From assembly GCA_027293415.1 (NCBI GenBank), contig JAPUFX010000192.1:1-41483 (forward strand): a stretch of DNA of 41,483 nt, given 5' to 3'. The position numbers were made by a program, and so were the translations under genes. Below, in pieces: positions 1-10,110 of this stretch. Positions within the stretch are counted from its first letter, which is position 1; each line of letters starts with the position of its first letter. A model generated the notes under the pieces. It was given only the letters and a program-made list of their open reading frames with translations. It had not been told where the DNA came from and made no database searches. Origin of the DNA: Candidatus Methylomirabilota bacterium (GTDB lineage Bacteria; Methylomirabilota; Methylomirabilia; Methylomirabilales; CSP1-5).

Positions 1-233
1 ACGATCTTCGGTCTAACCCTCTTGGCCTCTTCAATGGCAGCCTCCTTTGTAAAGCCCCCAATCTTTGCGTCCTGCCCTGTAAACACGAAATATAACCCAA
101 TTCTCGGGGTACCGTCTGCAGAGTAGATCGCCACCTCGGCAACGACGTATGTGTCCACCATATCGTGCCAGCCGTATATCGTCTCAGAATCATACTCTGT
201 GTAGTGGATGTTCTCTTCCCACCAGTCTCTCAA
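1..233 (-). CDS. Partial unknown protein, cut by window edge
   Basis: An open frame of about 77 codons runs off the left end of the window. It would begin at a TTG at 231-233 with GGGGGA about 6 nt upstream. The product is soluble and rich in aromatic and acidic residues (it begins LRDWWEENIHYTEYDS) and I do not recognise a family. Directly upstream in the same frame, after one TAG codon, lies a short hydrophobic stretch (about VAVLVAVGVVLILLGGW, 234-287). If the TAG were a sense codon, this would be a membrane-anchored protein with an N-terminal helix. The gene may therefore be an intact TTG-start gene, a nonsense-mutated gene, or affected by a base error. Composition does not separate these options. 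Confidence 0.45.
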   Translation of the reverse strand, partial: MRDWWEENIHYTEYDSETIYGWHDMVDTYVVAEVAIYSADGTPRIGLYFVFTGQDAKIGGFTKEAAIEEAKRVRPKI

Positions 234-336
234 CTACCATCCCCCAAGGAGGATTAAAACAACACCAACTGCCACCAAAACTGCCACTGCCTGTCAACCG
301 TTTGAGTCAGCAATGCCTGTAACTGTCCATTAATAC

Positions 337-412
337 TGGTGGGCAAGGGCGGAATCGAACCGCCGACACCGGGATTTTCAGTCCCGTGCTCTACCGACTG
401 AGCTACCTGCCC
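337..412 (-). tRNA. tRNA-Phe (GAA)
   Basis: On the minus strand this folds into a complete 76-nt cloverleaf with encoded CCA. The acceptor GGGCAGG pairs with CTTGCCC with one G-U pair, the anticodon loop reads CTGAAAA (anticodon GAA), and the T arm is GGCGG-TTCGATT-CCGCC. It decodes UUU/UUC. It stands alone, with no other tRNA within 35 kb. Confidence 0.97.
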
Positions 413-452
413 GCTTCGTCGATGATCAAGTTGTGGCCCAGGAATGCCCCGC

Positions 453-481
453 AGCATAACAGATCGGAGCACACGTGTCGA
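453..481 (-). promoter_or_regulatory. Probable sigma-70 promoter of tRNA-Phe
   Basis: On the minus strand TCGACA is followed after 17 bp by TATGCT, about 41 nt upstream of the tRNA 5' end. The hexamers match 5/6 and 4/6 of the consensus. Placement and spacing fit, but transcription is inferred. Confidence 0.5.
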
Positions 482-506
482 GGGGGTACGAGGGATCCGA
501 GACGGC

Positions 507-535
507 TTGTGTGACAATGAGAATTAGGCTATGGT
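507..535 (+). promoter_or_regulatory. Weak candidate promoter for the PurM-family gene
   Basis: TTGTGT, 17 bp, TATGGT, ending 33 nt before the ATG at 569. Match to consensus is only 3/6 and 4/6, so this is a position-supported guess. Confidence 0.3.
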
Positions 536-568
536 GAGGCGAATTCAGTCTTATTGAGAGGTGTTCAA

Positions 569-1669
569 ATGGCTCACTCAAAGCGGGTCACCTATAGGGG
601 AGCCGGCGTAAACACGGCTAGAGTGACGTCTGCCCTCACAGACCTGACCACCCTGCTGCGGAAGACCTTTACCAATCGGAAGGGCATTGGTCGCGTCATG
701 CTCCCCCTCGGGTATTTTGCTAACGTGATCGCACTCGGAGAGAATCTCGGCCTGGCCGTCTCTACTGATGGCGTGGGGACCAAAATCCTGGTGTCCCAAA
801 TGCTTGGCAAGTTCGACACCATTGGCATTGACTGCATCGCTATGAACGTCAACGATCTCATCTGCGTCGGGGCCGAGCCGCTCGCCCTCGTCGATTACGT
901 GGCGGTGCAGGTACCGAACCGTCGCCTGCTCCGAGAGATAGGAAAGGGTCTGCAGGAGGGGGCGCGCCAGGCCCGGATCACGATTCCCGGAGGAGAGATC
1001 GCCCAACTGGGCGAGATCATCCGGGGAGTCCACGAGGACGACGGATTTGACCTGGTCGGCACCAGCGTCGGCACCGTTTCCCTAGATCGGATCATTATCG
1101 GTCAAGGCATCAAACCGAGGGACGTGATCCTTGGCCTCCGAAGCAGCGGTATTCACAGTAACGGCGTCACTCTGGCCCGCGATGTCTTGTTCCGCCGCCA
1201 GAGACTTCGCCCGAATCAGCACATCCCAGAAGTCGGCCGGAGCATCGGGCTGGAACTCTTGGAGCCCACGCGCATCTATGTCCCAGAGATCCTGGAAATG
1301 ATGAAGGCGGGGCTGGAACTCAAGGCACTCATTCACATCACCGGCGATGGACTTTTCAACCTGAACCGAGTCGCTGCCAGGGTGGGTTTTGCTATCGACT
1401 TCTGGCCAGAACCCCATCCGATTTTTGGCGTCATCCAGGAGATGGGCCGAATAGGCACCGAAGAGATGTTCAAGGTCTTCAACATGGGTATCGGGTTTTG
1501 TATGATCCTGCCCAATGATCCGGCCCAGATCGATCAGGCCATGACCATCGCCAAGCAGCACGGGGCAGAGTGTTATCGGCTGGGGCATACGATTCGGGAT
1601 GCTGAACGGAAGATTTTCGTGAAGCCCTACAGGCTCGTGGGGAAGGGGGATATCTTTCGTCCGAACTAG
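569..1669 (+). CDS. PurM-family AIR synthase (phosphoribosylformylglycinamidine cyclo-ligase-like)
   Basis: This 366-residue protein matches the PurM fold throughout. It has STDGVGTKILV followed by DTIGIDCIAMNVNDL (ATP/metal-binding half), GLRSSGIHSNG, HITGDGLFNLNRV and EMFKVFNMGIGF. PurM closes FGAM to AIR using ATP in purine synthesis. The start is taken at ATG 569, which has GAGAGGTG six bases upstream; an in-frame TTG at 554 lacks a site. The usual PurM GGETAEMP segment reads GGEIAQLGEII here, and the gene is not with other pur genes. It may therefore be a divergent purM or an AIR-synthase-related paralogue, so I leave the symbol empty. It converges on the next gene with a 4-nt overlap. 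Confidence 0.8.
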   Translation: MAHSKRVTYRGAGVNTARVTSALTDLTTLLRKTFTNRKGIGRVMLPLGYFANVIALGENLGLAVSTDGVGTKILVSQMLGKFDTIGIDCIAMNVNDLICVGAEPLALVDYVAVQVPNRRLLREIGKGLQEGARQARITIPGGEIAQLGEIIRGVHEDDGFDLVGTSVGTVSLDRIIIGQGIKPRDVILGLRSSGIHSNGVTLARDVLFRRQRLRPNQHIPEVGRSIGLELLEPTRIYVPEILEMMKAGLELKALIHITGDGLFNLNRVAARVGFAIDFWPEPHPIFGVIQEMGRIGTEEMFKVFNMGIGFCMILPNDPAQIDQAMTIAKQHGAECYRLGHTIRDAERKIFVKPYRLVGKGDIFRPN

Positions 1670-1890
1670 CGCTCTTTTTCCTGGGAGCCTCTCACGAGCT
1701 CTTCGAGCTGATCGAGCGCATTGGCCGTCTCCTGGCGGACGTTGTCCAAGGCGTGCTGGAGAGACTCGACACGCTCGCGAAGCTTCAGGTCGGCCCCGGT
1801 CCGCTGGTAAGCCATCATCGCGATGACCAAGGCTGCAATGCTGATGAGGAGTGCAAGAAAGGCTGTCCCGCGCCCTCTCCTGCCAGCCAT
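1666..1890 (-). CDS. Small membrane-anchored coiled-coil protein
   Basis: This 74-residue protein has a basic start (MAGRRGRG), one transmembrane helix (about residues 9-26) and then a charged heptad-like helix (about 33-72). Together these give a short membrane-tethered coiled coil. AGGAGGTAACGACAG upstream of the ATG is a strong ribosome-binding site, which supports a real gene. It lies 17 nt downstream of the RDD gene and is probably co-transcribed with it. The stop codon overlaps the stop of the convergent PurM-family gene. No family is recognised. The overall shape resembles cell-division or envelope accessory proteins, but I assign no function. Confidence 0.65.
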   Translation of the reverse strand: MAGRRGRGTAFLALLISIAALVIAMMAYQRTGADLKLRERVESLQHALDNVRQETANALDQLEELVRGSQEKER

Positions 1891-1907
1891 CTGTCGTTAC
1901 CTCCTGC

Positions 1908-2627
1908 TCACTGCTTGGATTCCGAACCGACCCGGATGACGCAGGTCCCTGCCAACAGGTCATGGAGTCCGCGCCGGCGGGGCTGAAAGAACACCAAGAG
2001 CATTCCTAAACCGAGGGGAAGTAGGGCCAAGAGGTACCCCACCCACCGGAGGAACGCACGGATAAATCCGATCTCCTCCCCATCCTGCCTCACCACTTGG
2101 AGTCCTAGCAACATCATCCCGGGAGTCTGACCTCCATGCCCCCAGCAGAGGACATGGAAGGCTAGACTCACCGCCAAGGCGGCCACAAGTGCGGCGGCTA
2201 ATGCGAGAAATAGGACACCGCGGGTCACCTCGCCACCGACCGTCCCCCCTCCGATAGCCGTGAGGGAAGCCAAGCTCATGGCCAGGACCGTCAGGAGAAA
2301 GAGGAGGGGCGCATCAATCAGGGCGGCGACCGCCCTGCGTCCAAAGCCTCCATAAACGACCGGCGGACGCAAGGCCGTAAGAAGTTCTGCGGGCAGGGTG
2401 AGGCGACTGAGGTCCAGTTCTTCTTCAAAGACGTCTCCCTCGGTGAGGTACCCTTCGTCCATCCAGGCTCGCTCCCCCTCGACACTGACCGAGGAGGGAG
2501 GACCAGCCTCAGGGCGTGGGGCCGGAGGAGCCGGACCCTGTCGCCGGTGTTGGGGAAGAGGGTTGGCACACCGACGACAGGCGGTGAGACCATCGAAACT
2601 CACATAGCCACAGTGCGGACAACGCAT
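1908..2627 (-). CDS. Zinc-ribbon plus RDD-family membrane protein
   Basis: This 239-residue protein opens with a rubredoxin-like zinc knuckle (CPHCG ... CRRC, residues 3-20). A proline-rich, acidic linker follows (to about 85), then an RDD-type membrane domain with FGRRAVAALIDAPLLF near the first helix and HGGQTPGMMLLGLQVVRQDG between later helices. Some RDD proteins have been linked to sodium/proton antiport, but most are uncharacterised, so the substrate is unknown. A typical RDD ending, RRRGLHDLLAGTCVI, is present near the C terminus. It is divergent from the fmdB-like gene and is followed closely by the small coiled-coil gene on the same strand. Confidence 0.85.
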   Translation of the reverse strand: MRCPHCGYVSFDGLTACRRCANPLPQHRRQGPAPPAPRPEAGPPSSVSVEGERAWMDEGYLTEGDVFEEELDLSRLTLPAELLTALRPPVVYGGFGRRAVAALIDAPLLFLLTVLAMSLASLTAIGGGTVGGEVTRGVLFLALAAALVAALAVSLAFHVLCWGHGGQTPGMMLLGLQVVRQDGEEIGFIRAFLRWVGYLLALLPLGLGMLLVFFQPRRRGLHDLLAGTCVIRVGSESKQ

Positions 2628-2668
2628 TGTAAGCTCTGCTTAACACAGTCCCTAGAGGCGGTCAAGGC

Positions 2669-2696
2669 TTGACCCTGCTCCTTGCGGTGCTAGAAT
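2669..2696 (+). promoter_or_regulatory. Sigma-70-type promoter of the FmdB-like gene
   Basis: TTGACC, 16 bp, TAGAAT; both hexamers match 5/6 of consensus and the -10 ends 24 nt before the ATG at 2721. The site lies in the 93-bp gap between two divergent genes. Confidence 0.65.
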
Positions 2697-2720
2697 CGAA
2701 GGGATCCGAGGGAGAGGGGT

Positions 2721-3071
2721 ATGCCAATCTACGAGTACGACTGCGCCGACTGCCGCCGCCAGGTGAGCCTGCTCATCCTAAATCTCCACAACCCGCCCCC
2801 CCTCCGATGTCCACGCTGTGGAGGCGAGCACCTCACCAGACTCCTCTCCCGCTTTGCCCGGCTCCGCACGGAAGAGGAGCGTCTCGAGAAACTGGCCGAT
2901 CCGAGCCGCCTAGGGGATCTCGATGAAGACGATCCCCAGAGCATCCATCGATGGGTCACGCGGATGGGGAAGGAGCTTGGAGACGAAATGGGGGAAGACT
3001 TCGAGCCGATGATGGAGGAAGCCATGCAGGAGGAGGGAGAGGGCCAGACCCCTATGGAAGAGGACCTCTGA
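2721..3071 (+). CDS. FmdB-family zinc-ribbon regulatory protein
   Basis: This 116-residue protein has the FmdB signature: MPIYEYDCADC at the start and CPRCGG at about residues 31-36. The two Cys pairs form a zinc ribbon. The family was named from a putative regulator of the formamidase operon, and the actual function of most members is unknown. The C-terminal half is strongly acidic and helical (EEERLEKL, MEEAMQEEGEG), longer than minimal FmdB proteins of about 70-90 residues. It is preceded by its own promoter and followed 88 nt later by lpxD on the same strand, with which it may be co-transcribed. Confidence 0.85.
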   Translation: MPIYEYDCADCRRQVSLLILNLHNPPPLRCPRCGGEHLTRLLSRFARLRTEEERLEKLADPSRLGDLDEDDPQSIHRWVTRMGKELGDEMGEDFEPMMEEAMQEEGEGQTPMEEDL

Positions 3072-3159
3072 CTGAAGCCCGCCTCGTCATTATTCCCCAC
3101 CCTCGCTTTCTCTGGTCCGTCCGCCGCCGCGCGGGCCCCTTGTCTGAGGAGGAAATGAG

Positions 3160-4206
3160 ATGAGCCACACGGTTGGTGAAATCGCTCGCCATATCCTAGG
3201 ACAGCCGCTGGGGGATGAATCCCTTGTGATCCAGGAGATGAGCACCATCGAGGCAGCCCGGGAAGGGTCCCTCGTTTTTGCAGAGAATGAGGCTTTTTTT
3301 CAAAGGGCTGAAGCCTCACAGGCCTCCTGCATCATTGCCCCCAGAGCACAGCGCTCCTCTCAAAAGACCCTGATCCTCGTCGATTCCCCCAGGCTGGCCT
3401 TTGCCAAGGCGCTCACCCTCTATCATCCCCCCAAAGTGCCGAGGCCCGGGGTTCATCCGTCGAGCGTCCTCGGCGAGCATGTCCACCTCGGGTCTGCGGT
3501 TTCTATCGGTCCGTTCGTCGCTATCGGCGATCGGGTCCAGATTGGTGATCGGGCGGTGATTGGGCCCTGTTGTGTCATTGAGGACGACTGTGTGATCGGA
3601 GCAGACTCGGTCTTCCGGGCCAACGTAACCCTGTACGATCAAGTCCGAATAGGCTGTCGCGTCCTCATCCACGCCGGATCCGTCATCGGCTCGGACGGGT
3701 TCGGCTTTACACGAGAAGATGGACGGCACGTAAAGATCCCCCAGGTTGGTAACGTCATTATCGAGGACAACGTTGAAGTGGGAGCAAACGTCACCATTGA
3801 CCGTGCGACGTTGGGCTCCACCGTTATCAGGCGGGGCGTGAAGACCGACAACCTCGTCCACATCGGCCACAACGTTACTGTCGGCGAGGATTCCCTCCTG
3901 ATCGCCCAGGCAGGGATCGGCGGCAGCTCCACCTTGGGGCGGGGGTGTATCCTGGGGGGGCAGGTAGGGCTCGCGAACTACGTGACTCTCCGGGATGGCG
4001 TCATGGTGGCGCCTCAGTCGGGGATCCCTTCCCGGAAAGAGATCAGGTCGGGCGAGATCGTCTTTGGGACTCCTGCGCGCCCCATTCAGAAGACGAAGCG
4101 GCAGCTTGCCGCCCTGGGGCAACTGCCAGAGCTTCTGAAAGAGGTATCCAGGCTGCGGAAGGCTGTCAGTGAGCTTCAGGCGCGCTTGCAGGGAAGTGCC
4201 GCGTAA
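3160..4206 (+). CDS. lpxD: UDP-3-O-acylglucosamine N-acyltransferase LpxD
   Basis: LpxD adds the second acyl chain, from acyl-ACP, to UDP-3-O-acylglucosamine in lipid A synthesis at the cytoplasmic face of the inner membrane. The 348-residue length is normal. The N-terminal substrate-binding domain (about 1-100) is followed by left-handed beta-helix hexapeptide repeats (about 100-300) containing GSDGFGF, VTIDRAT and the IGHNV catalytic-His motif. A C-terminal coiled coil (about 312-345) completes trimer formation. GAGGAGGAAATGAG precedes the ATG. The gene stands apart from lpxA/lpxB/fabZ/bamA, an unusual setting, but every core motif is present. It is the best evidence here that the host makes lipopolysaccharide. 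Confidence 0.95.
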   Translation: MSHTVGEIARHILGQPLGDESLVIQEMSTIEAAREGSLVFAENEAFFQRAEASQASCIIAPRAQRSSQKTLILVDSPRLAFAKALTLYHPPKVPRPGVHPSSVLGEHVHLGSAVSIGPFVAIGDRVQIGDRAVIGPCCVIEDDCVIGADSVFRANVTLYDQVRIGCRVLIHAGSVIGSDGFGFTREDGRHVKIPQVGNVIIEDNVEVGANVTIDRATLGSTVIRRGVKTDNLVHIGHNVTVGEDSLLIAQAGIGGSSTLGRGCILGGQVGLANYVTLRDGVMVAPQSGIPSRKEIRSGEIVFGTPARPIQKTKRQLAALGQLPELLKEVSRLRKAVSELQARLQGSAA

Positions 4207-4258
4207 AGAAGGGGCGAAGCGCAGGCGGCATCGAGACAGGGAAAATTTGACGCGTGTG

Positions 4259-4684
4259 TCAGACCTTTGCAGCCACCTCGATCCGGGTCACGGCCCCAGC
4301 GAGGGCTGCCTCAACCTCCGAGATGTCAATCGGCTCTTCCCCCCACCTGGCCAAGCGTTCTCGGGCGCGGTCCCGTGCCCGCTCTGCCCGGGCGGCATCG
4401 ATCTCCTCGGCCCGCTCCGCGGTCTCCGCCAGCACGATCACCGTCTCGGGCCGGACCTCCACATATCCCCAGCTCACCGCAAGATACCGCCACCTTCCAT
4501 TTTTGCGGTAGGCCAGCTCTCCGACCTTGAGGGTGGACATGAACGGGAGATGGCCTCCCATGATGCCGAAGTATCCCTCGACCCCCGGCGCCACGACCTC
4601 CTCAATCTCCTCCCTGACGACCATTCGGGTCGGAGTGACCACCTCGAGCAGTAGCGTTTTCGGAATCCCGTCCTGTCTCGCCAT
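4259..4684 (-). CDS. atpC: F1 ATP synthase epsilon subunit
   Basis: This 141-residue protein has the two-domain epsilon form. An N-terminal beta sandwich (about 1-90) carries the typical VVAPGVEGYFGIMGGHLPFMS segment, and a C-terminal helical hairpin (about 92-138) is rich in Glu/Arg/Ala. Epsilon links gamma to the c-ring and can inhibit ATP hydrolysis. It is the last gene of the leftward atp cluster, 105 nt after atpD, and that gap holds a heptamer hairpin. The stop is convergent with lpxD 52 nt away, and I see no clear intrinsic terminator between them. Confidence 0.95.
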   Translation of the reverse strand: MARQDGIPKTLLLEVVTPTRMVVREEIEEVVAPGVEGYFGIMGGHLPFMSTLKVGELAYRKNGRWRYLAVSWGYVEVRPETVIVLAETAERAEEIDAARAERARDRARERLARWGEEPIDISEVEAALAGAVTRIEVAAKV

Positions 4685-4698
4685 CTCTCATCCTGAGC

Positions 4699-4787
4699 GG
4701 TCAGCTATCAGCAATCAGCTGTCAGCAATAAATCGAAGGATCTCAAGAAGACTTTGCCGACTGCTGACCGCGGACTGCTGATTGCTT
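4699..4787. repeat. Heptamer hairpin A (TCAGCNN type), atpD-atpC gap
   Basis: Four heptamers of the TCAGCTA/TCAGCAA type lie in strict 7-bp register at 4701-4728. A 26-nt spacer follows, and then the reverse-complement type (for example GACTGCTGA) at 4755-4787. The two arms can pair into a long imperfect hairpin. The left arm and spacer resemble hairpin F beside tRNA-Arg. Confidence 0.85.
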
Positions 4788-4789
4788 CT

Positions 4790-6348
<1,559 letters not shown>

Positions 6349-6354
6349 TGTTCT

Positions 6355-7236
6355 TTACGCGGTGCCAGCCTTACGGAGGGCCTCAGCCCCACCGACAATA
6401 TCGAGTAGCTCCTCGGTGATTCGCTCTTGCCGAGCCTTGTTGTACACCAGGGTCAGCCGCTCGATCATCTCCGCTGCGCTCTTCGTCGCCGCCTCCATGG
6501 CGGTCATACGCGCCCCCTGTTCCGCCGCGGCCGATTCCAGCAGGACTCGATAGACTTGGATCTTTACATGACGAGGCAGCAGCTCATGCAGGATGACCTC
6601 CGCCGAGGGCTCGAAGATATACTCTATCGGCTGCAACTCATCGGTCTCAACGGCGAGGGGCGCGATGGGGAGCAGTTGCTCCATCACCGGCCGCTGGATG
6701 CCGGCCGACTTAAACTCGTTATACAGCAAATGCACCTCGTCCAGCTCGCCGTCGATGTAGCCCTTGGCCACCTGGTTCCCGATCTCGGCAGCGTGCTCGT
6801 ACGCCAGCTGATCAAAAATGTTGATCCACTCCCCCTCCCGCTCAATTTGCCGCCGGCGAAAGAAATCCCGGGTCTTCCGGCCCACCACCAGTATGGTGAT
6901 CTGCACCTCAGCGTCTTCGGCCTGCCGAAGATACTCAAACGCCTTTCGCAGGATGTTGGTATTGAAGGCCCCACAGAGCCCCTTGTCGGCGGCGATGATC
7001 ACCAGTCCCTTCCGTCCCGTCTCCGGCCTCAGGAGGAGCGGGTGCTGTTCCGGATCGGTCCGCAGGGCCAAGGAACCGATGACCTCCTGAAGCTTGTACG
7101 CGTAAGGACGGGCCTCCACGATCCGTTGCTGGGCACGGCGCAGCTTCGACGCGGCCACCATCTTCATGGCCTTGGTGATCTGCTGCGTGCTCTTGACACT
7201 ATTGATGCGTCGGCGGATGTCCCGTAGCGTCGCCAT
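6355..7236 (-). CDS. atpG: F1 ATP synthase gamma subunit
   Basis: This 293-residue protein forms the rotor shaft of F1. The N-terminal helix MATLRDIRRRINSVKSTQQITKAMKMVAASKLRRA and the C-terminal helix (MTAMEAATKSAAEMIERLTLVYNKARQERITEELLDIVGGAEAL) are the conserved pair that forms the coiled-coil axle. The central segment contains VIIAADKGLCGAFN. The gene is complete, of normal length, and lies in the usual position between atpA and atpD. The 166-nt gap from atpA contains heptamer arrays. Confidence 0.98.
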   Translation of the reverse strand: MATLRDIRRRINSVKSTQQITKAMKMVAASKLRRAQQRIVEARPYAYKLQEVIGSLALRTDPEQHPLLLRPETGRKGLVIIAADKGLCGAFNTNILRKAFEYLRQAEDAEVQITILVVGRKTRDFFRRRQIEREGEWINIFDQLAYEHAAEIGNQVAKGYIDGELDEVHLLYNEFKSAGIQRPVMEQLLPIAPLAVETDELQPIEYIFEPSAEVILHELLPRHVKIQVYRVLLESAAAEQGARMTAMEAATKSAAEMIERLTLVYNKARQERITEELLDIVGGAEALRKAGTA

Positions 7237-7280
7237 CCTCAGTCCCGCTATCCGATGACCGACAACCGAACGAGAAAAGT

Positions 7281-7400
7281 GCCTGGTGGCCGGTGACGGC
7301 TCGACTGAGCTCGCCGAAGTCTATTGGCTGGTGGTTTTCACTAATCACCAATCACTGACCACCAACCACCCCTGAACTCTGAACTCTCAACTCTGAACTA
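7281..7400. repeat. Heptamer arrays C (AATCACC and TGAACTC types), atpA-atpG gap
   Basis: Two families lie side by side. AATCACC/AATCACT-like heptamers at 7343-7370 have inverted partners (GGTGGCC, GGCTGGTGG) at 7281-7338. Four heptamers of the TGAACTC type follow exactly in tandem at 7373-7400, ending two bases before the atpA stop codon. Confidence 0.8.
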
Positions 7401-7402
7401 GC

Positions 7403-8929
7403 TTAGGCGGCCGGCTTTTGGGCCTTGAACTCTTCCCTGTACTCTCGGATGGCCTGCTCCATCTTTTGGCTAAGATCTTCGCCGATCACCTTCTTCTCGT
7501 TTAGTTCCTTGTAGATCTCCGGATAGCTCGCCTCAACGAACCGGGAAAGGCCTTGTTCAAAGGGTCGCATTGCCTCGATCGGGAGATCATCGACATGCCC
7601 GTTGACTCCGGCGAAAACGATCAGGATTTGCCGCTCCACGGGGAGCGGAACAAACTGATCCTGTTTCAGGATCTCTACCATTCGCGCGCCCCGCTTGAGT
7701 TGCGCCTGCGTCGCCTTATCCAGCTCAGACCCGAACTGGGCAAAGGCGGCCAGTTCCCGGTACTGGGCCAGGTCGAGGCGGAGGCGCCCGGCCACCTGCC
7801 GCATGGCTCTGATCTGCGCGCTCCCCCCTACCCGCGAGACCGACAGCCCCACGTTCACCGCCGGTCGGACGCCCGCGTAGAAAAGATCGGTCTCGAGGTA
7901 GATCTGGCCATCGGTGATGGAGATCACATTGGTGGGGATGTAGGCGGCCACATCTCCGAGCTGGGTCTCGATGATCGGGAGGGCGGTGAGGGAACCCCCA
8001 GCCAGCTCATCGTTGAGCTTGGCTGCCCGCTCCAAGAGTCGAGAGTGCAGGTAAAAGACGTCCCCGGGATACGCCTCTCGGCCGGGCGGCCGTCGGAGCA
8101 GCAGGGAGAGCTGGCGGTAGGCCACCGCATGTTTGGAGAGATCATCGTAAATGATCAGGGCGTGCTTCCCGTTGTCGCGGAAATACTCCCCCATCGCGCA
8201 GCCCGCATACGGGGCAACGTATTGCAGCGGCGCGGGCTCCGAGGCGGTGGCCAAGACTACGGTGGTGTACTCCATCGCGCCGTGGTCTTCGAAAATCTTC
8301 ACGACTTGGGCCACGGTGGAACGTTTCTGCCCCACCGCTACGTAGATGCAGAAGACGTCCTGCCCTTTCTGGTTCAGAATGGTGTCCACCACTAGGGCCG
8401 TCTTGCCGGTCTGGCGGTCGCCGATGATGAGCTCCCGCTGTCCCCGCCCGATGGGGATCATGGAGTCGATAGCCTTGATGCCGGTCTGGAGCGGCTCCTT
8501 GACCGGCTGGCGGTCCACCACCCCGGGCGCCAACCGTTCGATGGGGCGATGCTCCGTGGCCTCGATGGGTCCCTTGCCGTCGATGGGCTGGCCCAGGGCG
8601 TTGACGGTGCGACCGACCATCGCCTCCCCCACCGGGACCTGCGCGATTCGACCGGTCCGCTTGACGAGGTCCCCCTCTTTAATGAGGGTGTCCTCTCCGA
8701 GGAGAACCGCTCCCACGTTATCCTCTTCCAGATTGAGGACCATTCCAATCACGTCGTGGGGAAACTCCAGAAGCTCAGCGGCCATCGCCTTTTCCAATCC
8801 GTAGATCCGGGCGATCCCATCCCCCACCTCGGTGACGGTCCCGACCTCGGCCACCTCCACTGCGGCCTCGTAGCCCTTGAGCTGTTCCTTGATGAGTTGG
8901 CTGATCTCGTCGGCGCGAATCTGTGCCAT
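7403..8929 (-). CDS. atpA: F1 ATP synthase alpha subunit
   Basis: Alpha is the regulatory nucleotide-binding partner of beta in the F1 hexamer. The 508 residues include the Walker A motif GDRQTGKT (about 170-177), [11 protein letters not shown], and [18 protein letters not shown] with the arginine finger that completes the catalytic site on beta. GGGAGTGAGATGCC upstream provides a ribosome-binding site, six bases after the atpH stop. Length and motifs are normal. Confidence 0.98.
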   Translation of the reverse strand: MAQIRADEISQLIKEQLKGYEAAVEVAEVGTVTEVGDGIARIYGLEKAMAAELLEFPHDVIGMVLNLEEDNVGAVLLGEDTLIKEGDLVKRTGRIAQVPVGEAMVGRTVNALGQPIDGKGPIEATEHRPIERLAPGVVDRQPVKEPLQTGIKAIDSMIPIGRGQRELIIGDRQTGKTALVVDTILNQKGQDVFCIYVAVGQKRSTVAQVVKIFEDHGAMEYTTVVLATASEPAPLQYVAPYAGCAMGEYFRDNGKHALIIYDDLSKHAVAYRQLSLLLRRPPGREAYPGDVFYLHSRLLERAAKLNDELAGGSLTALPIIETQLGDVAAYIPTNVISITDGQIYLETDLFYAGVRPAVNVGLSVSRVGGSAQIRAMRQVAGRLRLDLAQYRELAAFAQFGSELDKATQAQLKRGARMVEILKQDQFVPLPVERQILIVFAGVNGHVDDLPIEAMRPFEQGLSRFVEASYPEIYKELNEKKVIGEDLSQKMEQAIREYREEFKAQKPAA

Positions 8930-8935
8930 GGCATC

Positions 8936-9478
8936 TCACTCCCTGAGCAGATGTTCCCGAAGCTGCCTGAGTTGCGTCCGGATGCTGCCGTCGTAGACCG
9001 TGCTATCCACTTGGACCACGATCCCCCCCAAGACCGCCGGATCGACCCGGGACTCCAGAAGCACGGTCTTCCCCAGCACCTCGGCCATCCGGCGGCGAAG
9101 GCTCTCCATGAGATCGGGCGTGAGAGGAGCCGCTGTCGTGACCGCCGCTTGGACTCGTCCCAAACGTCTGTTCATGAGGTCCCGGTAGACGCGCGCGATG
9201 CTCGGGACGGCCTGCAGCCGATCCCGGGTGAGGAGTAGGTCCAGAAATTTGGTGAGAAGCGGAGAGAGCTGCATCTGCTGAGAGAGGGTCGTGAGGATCT
9301 GGGTCTTGTTCCTCACAAGGACTCCGGGATTGGTGAAAAATCCAGCCATTGCCGGTTCCGAGTCCCAGAGTGTCGCCACACGGTCAAGCTCCGCGCCGAC
9401 CGACTCTAGGGCGTCCGTCTCGGCCGCCACCTCCGCCAGCGCTTTGGCATAGCGCTTTGCCAACGCACCCGTGATCAC
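8936..9478 (-). CDS. atpH: F1 ATP synthase delta subunit
   Basis: This 180-residue protein of the delta/OSCP family holds the peripheral stalk to the top of F1. It begins with a typical ALAKRYAKALAEVA helix, and the C-terminal domain contains LGGIVVQVDSTVYDGSIRTQLRQLREHL, matching the conserved delta ending. The start overlaps the atpF stop by 4 nt (ATGA), indicating translational coupling. Confidence 0.96.
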   Translation of the reverse strand: MITGALAKRYAKALAEVAAETDALESVGAELDRVATLWDSEPAMAGFFTNPGVLVRNKTQILTTLSQQMQLSPLLTKFLDLLLTRDRLQAVPSIARVYRDLMNRRLGRVQAAVTTAAPLTPDLMESLRRRMAEVLGKTVLLESRVDPAVLGGIVVQVDSTVYDGSIRTQLRQLREHLLRE

Positions 9479-10071
9479 GTGGTTCTCCCCAGCTCCTCGA
9501 TGTACTGCTCCGCAAGCCGCCGGTGATCCTCCTCCGTTAGATTTCGCCGCAAGAGCCGCTCAGCCGCCGTCAGTGAGAGGGTGACCGTCTCGTCGCGGAG
9601 TTCAACCTTGGCCCGCCTCACCTCTTGTTGGATCTCGGCTCGGGCCTGGCTAATCATACGATGGGCTTCCTCCCGTGACTGCTGGGTTAACCTCTCACGC
9701 TCTTCGGTAATTTCCCGATCCATCCGTTGTCGGAGGGCTGCCGCCTCCTGTCGAGCCGTCCGCAACGACTCCTCATATTCCGAGCGCGCCCGGAGGACCT
9801 CGTCACGGGCCTGCTTGGCTTCCTCCAAGGAGTGCCGAATCCCCTCCGCCCGCTTCTCCATGAAGCTGCCCAGGGGCTTGAAGAGGAACTTGTAGAGCAC
9901 TATGGCGAGGATGATGAAGTTAATCGTTTGGAGCAGCAGCGTGAGATTCAGATTGATGATCCCCGGGGCATGTTCCGCCTCTGCCTTTGCGGCCAGGCTC
10001 ACCACAGGAAGGGCGATGAGCACGAGGCCCCCGATCCCGCCCCCGATCCGAGAAGATCTGATCCAGTTCAC
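9475..10071 (-). CDS. atpF: F0 ATP synthase b subunit
   Basis: This 198-residue protein is the dimeric stator stalk. A membrane helix (about residues 46-64, LLLQTINFIILAIVLYKFLFKPL) is followed by a long charged coiled coil to the C terminus. Upstream of the standard helix is a second hydrophobic stretch (about 10-28), so the protein carries an N-terminal extension resembling an uncleaved signal, as seen in some single-b bacterial synthases. There is no separate b' gene. It overlaps atpH by 4 nt. The a and c subunit genes that usually precede atpF are not here. Confidence 0.94.
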   Translation of the reverse strand: MNWIRSSRIGGGIGGLVLIALPVVSLAAKAEAEHAPGIINLNLTLLLQTINFIILAIVLYKFLFKPLGSFMEKRAEGIRHSLEEAKQARDEVLRARSEYEESLRTARQEAAALRQRMDREITEERERLTQQSREEAHRMISQARAEIQQEVRRAKVELRDETVTLSLTAAERLLRRNLTEEDHRRLAEQYIEELGRTT

Positions 10072-10110
10072 CGTCTTCCCCCTTGCATCAGCACATCACA
10101 TCCGAAACGA

